Source of the DNA: JAJAZB01 sp964244295
GTDB lineage: Bacteria; Bacteroidota; Bacteroidia; Cytophagales; Spirosomataceae
Direction of reading: 5' to 3'
DNA length: 64,000 nucleotides
Assembly (NCBI GenBank): GCA_964244295.1
Contig: CAXTIG010000004.1
Location: 1-64,000, forward strand
This document shows positions 59,280-64,000 of this stretch, piece by piece. Position 1 is the stretch's first letter; each line of letters begins with the position of its first letter. A program made the position numbers and the translations under genes. Below the pieces are notes generated by a model. That model searched no databases. It was given only the letters and a program-made list of their open reading frames with translations, and was not told the DNA's origin.

Positions 59280-59311
59280 TTTTTGCTGAACAAATAGTTT
59301 GCCAGCAAAAA
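59280..59311 (-). promoter_or_regulatory. Dyad upstream of padR, candidate operator
   Basis: TTTTTGCTG (59280-59288) and CAGCAAAAA (59303-59311) are perfect 9-bp inverted repeats with a 14-bp spacer, 19 bp upstream of the PadR start. The position fits an autorepressor site. PadR binding is inferred. Confidence 0.5.
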
Positions 59312-59355
59312 CGCGTGGCGTTATCATTTTGAAAATGAGAGGATTATCAAAAGAA

Positions 59356-59399
59356 AAGCGTACAGCCCTTGTCCGGTACCGGACAAGGGCTGTACGCTT
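59356..59399. repeat. Perfect 44-bp palindrome in a divergent promoter region
   Basis: 22-bp perfect arms with no spacer, centred on GGTACC. The element lies between divergently transcribed padR and the araC-type gene, so it ends no transcript. Arms are unrelated to the other palindromes. Confidence 0.9.
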
Positions 59400-59471
59400 C
59401 AGGACGCGGGAATGAGAAAGAAACTGCCGCGCTGACGACGCTCACGATACCTGAATCCTTATTTTTAACCC

Positions 59472-60269
59472 ATGCAAATCCAGTTGCACGAAATCACACC
59501 GGGGCTGCGGCCCTTCGTGAAGATGATTTGCTCGCTGGAGCGCGACGGGCGCAGCGAGCCGTCCGCGCCCCTGCGGGTATTGCCCGACACCTGCGTGGAG
59601 CTTTTTGTCAATTTCCAGGATTCGGAAGGCCTGTTTCCCACGAAAACCGCCGCGCGGATACCGGGCCGGTGTTTCATCACGTCCCGTATGAACCAGTTCA
59701 TGGACGTGGACACGCTCGGCAGCGGTGGGTTTCTGACGGTTTGCTTTCACCCCGGCCAGGCATACCCCTTTTTTCCGATGCCGATGGCCGAAGTCACCAA
59801 CCAAATCACGGATTTGGGGGACTTGTGGGGCCGGGTGGTCGCCGAGTTGGAAGAGCAGGTCGAGCAGGCCGGCGATCTTTCCCAGCGCGTGGCGATCGTG
59901 CAACGGTACCTGATCGCCCGCCTGCGAGCGCAGGATAAATTGGACCACACCATCGGCTTTTGCCTGGCGCAACTCAACCAGCCCAACCGGCCACTTTCGG
60001 TGGAAGCCCTGGCCGAAAAGGCGGGCATCAGCAACCGGCAGTTGCTCCGGCGTTTCAACCAGTGCGTGGGGCTTTCGCCCAAAGAACTGGCCCGGATTCA
60101 ACAATTCCTTCACGCACTGGAAGGGCTGAAAGGCCGTCCGGCGTCGAGTTTAACCGAAATTGCCTACGAAAGCGGCTACTACGACCAGGCCCATTTCATC
60201 CACGCCTGCCGGGCGTACGCCGGCCTGACGCCCCGGCAGTTGCGCACGGCCACCCACGTGCTGTACTGA
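59472..60269 (+). CDS. AraC family transcriptional regulator
   Basis: 265 residues. Residues ~1-150 are an N-terminal sensing domain of the DUF6597 kind (LPDTCVELFVNFQDSEGLFP, TVCFHPGQAYPFFPMPMAEV). Residues ~155-260 are a double helix-turn-helix AraC domain (SVEALAEKAGISNRQLLRRF, TEIAYESGYYDQAHFIHACR, GLTPRQLR). It probably controls the RibD-type reductase immediately downstream on the same strand, though its targets may be elsewhere. The start at 59472 is followed by a typical opening MQIQLHEITPGLRPFVKMI. Confidence 0.93.
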   Translation: MQIQLHEITPGLRPFVKMICSLERDGRSEPSAPLRVLPDTCVELFVNFQDSEGLFPTKTAARIPGRCFITSRMNQFMDVDTLGSGGFLTVCFHPGQAYPFFPMPMAEVTNQITDLGDLWGRVVAELEEQVEQAGDLSQRVAIVQRYLIARLRAQDKLDHTIGFCLAQLNQPNRPLSVEALAEKAGISNRQLLRRFNQCVGLSPKELARIQQFLHALEGLKGRPASSLTEIAYESGYYDQAHFIHACRAYAGLTPRQLRTATHVLY

Positions 60270-60337
60270 TGGCGGATTTTTACAATTTCGTCTGGTTTTG
60301 AGGGCGCAACTTTGGCGGTAAACTTCTCAAAACCCCT

Positions 60338-60865
60338 ATGCGCAACGTACTTTTAGGCGTGGCCGTCAGCCTCGACGGCTACATTGAAGGCCCCCACGGC
60401 GAATACGACTGGTGCCTGGCCGACCAGGATTACGGCATGGCCGAGTTTCTCGACCGGGTCGATGCCCTGTTTCTCGGTCGGAAATCCTACGAAGTTTTCG
60501 CCAGTCAGGAGACCCCGGCGGGCAGTGACCCCTTTGCCGCCCAGAAAAAATACGTGTTTTCCAACTCGCTCCGCGAGGTACGGGAGGGCCTGGAGTTGGT
60601 CAGCGGCGACTTAAAAACGGCGGTTACCGCCCTCAAAAACGAGCCGGGCAAAGACATCTGGCTTTTCGGTGGGGCAGAACTGACCGCCTCCTTCCTCGAC
60701 GCGGGCCTGGTCGACGAGTTGTTTCTGGCGGTTCATCCGCTGATTCTGGGTGGCGGAAAACGCCTGTTCGCCGACCGCCCCGACCGCCTTCCACTCACCC
60801 TCACCGACACCAAAACCTATTCGACCGGGCTGGTTTCGCTGTACTACCGGCTCAATTCGCGGTAA
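60338..60865 (+). CDS. Dihydrofolate reductase family protein (RibD C-terminal domain)
   Basis: 175 residues. A single RibD_C/DHFR-like domain: VLLGVAVSLDGYIEGPHGEY near the start, DALFLGRKSYEVF, KYVFSNSLREV, DIWLFGGAELTASFLDAGLV and VHPLILGGGKRLF. Family members are NADPH-dependent reductases that also occur as free proteins of unknown substrate in Bacteroidota. It is 68 bp downstream of the AraC regulator and may be its target. A weak -7-like CAACTTTG lies ~24 bp before the ATG. Confidence 0.92.
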   Translation: MRNVLLGVAVSLDGYIEGPHGEYDWCLADQDYGMAEFLDRVDALFLGRKSYEVFASQETPAGSDPFAAQKKYVFSNSLREVREGLELVSGDLKTAVTALKNEPGKDIWLFGGAELTASFLDAGLVDELFLAVHPLILGGGKRLFADRPDRLPLTLTDTKTYSTGLVSLYYRLNSR

Positions 60866-60881
60866 ATCCGGCGAAAGGATT

Positions 60882-61601
60882 TCAGAACCGGCGACCGGAC
60901 ACCACGTTCTCAACCTCCTCCCGGTAACTCCGCCCGATGGGCACCTGACTGCCCCTCAGCACCAGCCGGTTGCGTTCGATTCGGGTGATGCGCGACACAG
61001 CCACGATGAACGACTTGTGAACGCGCAGGAACCGCTCCGGCGGGAAAATCGCGTGCATGGCCTTGATCGAGCCTTTAAGGACGAGTTTGCCGGTGTCGGT
61101 GTAAATAATGGCGTAGTCCTTCAGGCCCTGAATGTGCGTCACGTCGTCAAAATTGAGTTTGATGCGCTGGATGCCGCTTTTCACGAAAATCGATTCGGGC
61201 GGCGTATCGACTGCACCGGGTTCCAGGTTGGTGTTTTGGGCGGAAAGGGCCAGGAAATCGCGGACTTTTTCAACGGCCTGTACAAAACGAGGGTAGGCAA
61301 TGGGTTTCAGCAAAAAGTCGATGACGCCCAACTCGAAGCCCTCGAAGGCGTAGTCGCGGTAGGCGGTGGTGAAGACGGTGATGGGCGGCTGGGCCAGGGT
61401 TTTCAGAAACTCGATGCCGTTGAGGCCCGGCATTTCGATGTCCAGAAACAGCACGTCGACCGCGCCGGATTCGAGGTACGGAAGGGCGTCGCGGGCCAGG
61501 CCGAACGAGCGAACCGGCCCGACGAAATCGAGCCGACTTAGGTAGCCTTCCAGCACCTCGCGGGCCAGGGGTTCGTCGTCGATGACGACACAGTTGAGCA
61601 T
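60882..61601 (-). CDS. LytTR family response regulator
   Basis: 239 residues. The receiver domain (residues 1-~120) has the acidic pair IDDEPLARE, phosphoacceptor Asp54 in VDVLFLDIEMPG, Thr in VFTTAYRDYA and Lys in IDFLLKPI. The C-terminal LytTR DNA-binding domain (~135-239) has YAIIYTDTGKLVLKGS and FLRVHKSFIVAVSRI. Its likely partner is the LytS-type kinase at 62816-63880, but two NlpE-like genes and a 155-bp palindrome lie between them. The kinase would be read first and the regulator last on the minus strand. Confidence 0.95.
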   Translation of the reverse strand: MLNCVVIDDEPLAREVLEGYLSRLDFVGPVRSFGLARDALPYLESGAVDVLFLDIEMPGLNGIEFLKTLAQPPITVFTTAYRDYAFEGFELGVIDFLLKPIAYPRFVQAVEKVRDFLALSAQNTNLEPGAVDTPPESIFVKSGIQRIKLNFDDVTHIQGLKDYAIIYTDTGKLVLKGSIKAMHAIFPPERFLRVHKSFIVAVSRITRIERNRLVLRGSQVPIGRSYREEVENVVSGRRF

Positions 61602-61634
61602 ATTTAAGCAGGTGATGAATTGTAAGCGGGTGGT

Positions 61635-61789
61635 TTTAGGGATTTTGTCATGGCTCCGGCCACCCGGCCCGACGAAGGAGGGATCTCGTTGGGAGGTAAG
61701 GACATTGGCTACCGGCGAAGTAGCTTGTACTCCAATGAGATCCCTCCTTCGTCGGGCCGGGTGGCCGGAGCCATGACAAAATCCCTAAA
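61635..61789. repeat. Longest palindrome: 53-bp perfect arms with loop core
   Basis: Arms 61635-61687 and 61737-61789 are perfect reverse complements; loop 49 nt with GGCTACCGGCGAAGTAG (61707-61723). About 31 loop bases match those of the element at 15570-15696 almost exactly. It lies between the response regulator start and the second NlpE-like gene. Confidence 0.95.
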
Positions 61790-61826
61790 CACTACCAGCA
61801 CTTACGGTTACGGTTGGGTACTCAAT

Positions 61827-62315
61827 TCAGTTGACGACCCGGTTCAGCGTGTAGCTCAGGTAGGCACCGCCGACCCGGAAGTTGCGTTGCTGGTCCAACA
61901 CGAACAGCACGTTGTCATCGCCTTTCAGCAGGTAGACGGACACCTCAGGTTTATCCGAATCCAACTGATAAACCACGGCCTCCGGGTCGGTTTTGGTGCC
62001 CCGGACGAGCGCCCATTTCCCCTCGCGGACGTTGCGATTTAACCGGTAGGTCGTTGGCTGACGGGTTTCGGAATCCTGGTACAGCGTCAGGCTCCACTTC
62101 ATCTTTTCGCATTCCGGGCGGGTGGGTTGCTTCCAGTCGTTGAGGATTTCGGCGCAGGGAAACCGCCCGTCAAAAACGCCCAGCACGGAGGGGCCACTAG
62201 CAACGGGATTGCGGGAAGTGGTTTTGGAGGGAACATTCGTCAGCCGGGCTTCCTGGGCTTGGACTGGCTGAAGGCGCAGCAGCCAGCAGGCCAGCAGTAG
62301 TAGTCTCGTTTTCAT
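61827..62315 (-). CDS. NlpE-like secreted protein, copy 2
   Basis: 162 residues with a signal peptide (LLLLACWLLRLQPVQAQ). The domain resembles the NlpE N-terminal fold: GVFDGRFPCAEILNDWKQPT (compare the PCADC metal-site region; the second cysteine is missing here), KMKWSLTLYQDSETRQPTTY, REGKWALVRGTKTDPEAVVY and DDNVLFVLDQQRNFRVGGAY. NlpE-type proteins sense envelope or copper stress in other bacteria. It is a tandem paralog of the next gene, 4 bp apart on the same strand. Location is probably periplasmic or outer membrane. Confidence 0.7.
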   Translation of the reverse strand: MKTRLLLLACWLLRLQPVQAQEARLTNVPSKTTSRNPVASGPSVLGVFDGRFPCAEILNDWKQPTRPECEKMKWSLTLYQDSETRQPTTYRLNRNVREGKWALVRGTKTDPEAVVYQLDSDKPEVSVYLLKGDDNVLFVLDQQRNFRVGGAYLSYTLNRVVN

Positions 62316-62319
62316 CGGT

Positions 62320-62796
62320 TTATCTTTTGCGATTCAGGGTATAACTCCAGCCCGCGTGCCCAATCAAGAGCTTCCCCTGCGGATCCAGCAGGTGGAGCAG
62401 GTTGTCGTCGAGTTTAGTAAAGGAAATGGCCGTTTCGGGCGTATCCGGGTCGAGGCGGTACGTCTCCCGGTTTCCCGTACCCTTCAAAATCGCCCATTTT
62501 CCTTCCTTCGTCGCCGGGGTGCCGCCGTCGAGGAACCCCTGCGTACCGGGTTTGGACATCCCGTAGGTGTAACGGAGGCGGTACGCGGTGGGGGCCTGGT
62601 TCCGGGGGTCGCGTTGGAGAGTCAGCGTCCAGGTGATGAATTCGCACGGTGCCTGGGTCGGAATCGACAGCATCGTTCTCGGAATGCCGTCGCAGGGGGT
62701 GCTGGCGACGAAAATCATCGGTTCGGGGGAATGCCGGTTGGCCCCGACGAAGCCGACGGCCAGGAGGACGAAAAGGAGGCGTTTGAACGCGTTCAT
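62320..62796 (-). CDS. NlpE-like secreted protein, copy 1
   Basis: 158 residues. Signal peptide (RLLFVLLAVGFVGANR). Same plan as copy 2: STPCDGIPRTMLSIPTQAPC, WTLTLQRDPRNQAPTAYRLR, KEGKWAILKGTGNRETYRLD, DDNLLHLLDPQGKLLIGHAG and the ending SYTLNRKR (SYTLNRVVN in copy 2). It begins 19 bp after the histidine kinase stop and ends 4 bp before copy 2, so all three genes are probably one operon. Its role may be to relay an envelope signal to the kinase; that is a guess from the arrangement. Confidence 0.68.
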   Translation of the reverse strand: MNAFKRLLFVLLAVGFVGANRHSPEPMIFVASTPCDGIPRTMLSIPTQAPCEFITWTLTLQRDPRNQAPTAYRLRYTYGMSKPGTQGFLDGGTPATKEGKWAILKGTGNRETYRLDPDTPETAISFTKLDDNLLHLLDPQGKLLIGHAGWSYTLNRKR

Positions 62797-62815
62797 GGGT
62801 GAGTCGGCTGAAAAA

Positions 62816-63880
62816 TTACCGCAACGAGATTTGTAAGGTGACGCTGAACCGCGTCGGCTGCTCGTCGATGTGCAGCCGGTGCAGACCGGGGTAGAGCAAT
62901 TCCAGCCGTTTCCGCAGGTTAGTCAGGCCAATGCCGCCTTTCTGACCCGTCGGCGAGGCCGTCGGCTTGTTGTTTTCGATCGTCATTTCCACCGCCGTGG
63001 GTTGGAGCCGGAGCGTGCCGTGCAGCCAGGCCCGGTCGGCCTGTTTACCGATGCCGTGTTTGAAGGCATTCTCGACCAGCGGCAGCAGCAACAGCGGCGC
63101 GATTTCCTGCCCGTTCGGGGTTCCGTCGATTTCCAGGGCAATGTCCGACTGGTCGCCGCAGCGGAGTTTTTCGAGTTCGATGTAGCTCTGCAAGTAACTG
63201 ATTTCCTTTGCGAGCGGTACCCGCACCTGGTCGCTGTCGTAGAGCATATACTCCATCAGTTCCGATAATTTCAACACCATTTCCGGGGCCAGGTCAGATT
63301 TTTTGAGCGTCAGGGCGTAGAGGCTGTTGAGGATGTTGAACAAAAAATGCGGGTTCACCTGCGACCGCAGGAAATTCACTTCGGCCTGCAATTTCTCGAC
63401 GATGATTCGTTGCAGCATCCGCTGCTGTTCGTACCAGTCAATGCTCAGTTTGAGGGCCACCATCAGCCCCAGGTACCAGAGCGTGCTGAAGAAATTGTAC
63501 GACAGGGTTTCGGCCCAGTTCCGGTTGTAGGTAGGCGCGATGACGAACCCGTACAGCCAATAATCGTAAAATCCCTGCACGACGAGGTACCCCAGGATGG
63601 ACAACAGGATGAGCGAAAAATAACGGAGGTACCGCCCTGTGAGCAGGTAGCGGGGCAAAAAATAATGCAGGTTCAGGTAGGCAATCCCGATGAGCAGGCC
63701 GACGCGCCCCACCACGCACAACACGAAATACGGCAGGCTCGCCTTGTAAATGAGGTAGCGTTTTTCGTAGAGAAAAAAGCCCGTAATCAGCACCCAGTAC
63801 GCCGTGTGAACCAGCGCGTACTTGAGGGGGATGCTGCGGTTGGAGAAGGGGATTTTTACTTGTTTGTCCAGAAAATCCAT
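62816..63880 (-). CDS. LytS-type sensor histidine kinase
   Basis: 354 residues. Four N-terminal transmembrane helices (residues ~22-145, e.g. LVHTAYWVLITGFFLYE, YFVLCVVGRVGLLIGIAYLN). A coiled segment leads to the His_kinase (PF06580) motif RSQVNPHFLFNILNSLYALT with phosphoacceptor His178. ATP-binding boxes are PLLLLPLVENAFKHGIGKQA (N box) and KGGIGLTNLRKRLELLYPGL (G box). This is the standard partner of LytTR regulators in Bacteroidota. The partner regulator lies ~1.2 kb downstream. The 120 bases to the right of the start hold no feature I can name. Confidence 0.94.
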   Translation of the reverse strand: MDFLDKQVKIPFSNRSIPLKYALVHTAYWVLITGFFLYEKRYLIYKASLPYFVLCVVGRVGLLIGIAYLNLHYFLPRYLLTGRYLRYFSLILLSILGYLVVQGFYDYWLYGFVIAPTYNRNWAETLSYNFFSTLWYLGLMVALKLSIDWYEQQRMLQRIIVEKLQAEVNFLRSQVNPHFLFNILNSLYALTLKKSDLAPEMVLKLSELMEYMLYDSDQVRVPLAKEISYLQSYIELEKLRCGDQSDIALEIDGTPNGQEIAPLLLLPLVENAFKHGIGKQADRAWLHGTLRLQPTAVEMTIENNKPTASPTGQKGGIGLTNLRKRLELLYPGLHRLHIDEQPTRFSVTLQISLR

Positions 63881-64000
63881 GGTAGCACGGTGCAGGGCGT
63901 GAATTTTCGCATCCCGTTGTAAATGAATGAAAAAGCGGGGTGCCCTGAAAATTTAGTCGACCAACGACCCGAAAAGTAGAGGAACGGGTGGGGGCCGTGC

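Noticed and set aside
14266..61789. The dispersed palindromes as a CRISPR array
   Set aside because: They are kilobases apart, differ in arm sequence, and have no regular spacers or cas genes.

Overview
The window comes from a Bacteroidota chromosome, most likely order Cytophagales and close to the Spirosoma group (an inference from gene content). The supports are a secreted subtilase with a C-terminal sorting domain of the type IX secretion kind, Bacteroidota-type -7 boxes (TAnnTTTG) in front of several genes, a LytS/LytTR two-component pair, DUF4421 and LEA-type proteins, and a large PadR-linked array of FtsX/MacB-type permeases with an N-terminal prefix domain. Most of the sequence is visibly GC-rich. 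A few AT-rich genes (the left-end ORF, the restriction-modification pair, the ATPase/Toprim-like pair and the AlbA_2 gene) look acquired.

Layout. 0-9.5 kb is an accessory region built around a housekeeping UvrD/PcrA helicase. It holds a DUF5615/DUF433 PIN-type toxin-antitoxin pair lying between the helicase 3' end and a second, detached copy of that 3' end; a convergent HNH nuclease and C5-methyltransferase pair; an ECF sigma gene cut off inside its region 4 helix-turn-helix; a two-gene ATPase plus mini-Toprim unit with overlapping reading frames; and a VapC-type pair. 9.5-22.4 kb is a plus-strand run of metabolic genes: a GH113-like lipoprotein, two acyl-CoA dehydrogenases, an APH-type kinase, an MDR oxidoreductase, an aldo/keto reductase, a MaoC hydratase, an SDR and DoxX. 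The kinase and the second dehydrogenase correspond to the two halves of animal ACAD10/ACAD11 and to LvaA/LvaC of Pseudomonas putida, so the region probably breaks down 4-hydroxy (or 4-oxo) fatty acids through 4-phosphoacyl-CoA. An AlbA_2/HATPase gene interrupts it. 22.4-35.4 kb carries a coiled-coil protein, a subtilase, GcvT, a ComB-like phosphatase, small secreted proteins, an SDR, a secreted VOC protein, AnmK, two tandem LEA-like membrane-anchored proteins and a GFO/IDH/MocA oxidoreductase.

35.7-59.3 kb is a PadR regulator followed by eight orphan ABC-type permeases, all on the minus strand. Four junctions are ATGA overlaps. Three Uma2-family nuclease genes point the other way and sit exactly in the permease-permease junctions, and one small gene carries a transplanted permease C-terminus. 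59.4-64 kb holds an AraC regulator, a RibD-type reductase, a LytTR response regulator, two tandem NlpE-like secreted proteins and a LytS-type histidine kinase.

The most striking non-coding feature is a set of about 16 long inverted repeats between genes, many with perfect arms of 20 to 53 bp, often abutting or overlapping start and stop codons. The arms mostly differ from one element to another, but the loops of at least six contain the same ~17-nt core (consensus CTACTTSGCYGGTAGCC). This suggests a family of mobile or recombinogenic palindromes rather than ordinary terminators. I saw no tRNA, rRNA, CRISPR array or transposase gene. No stretch above about 300 bases lacks an annotated gene.
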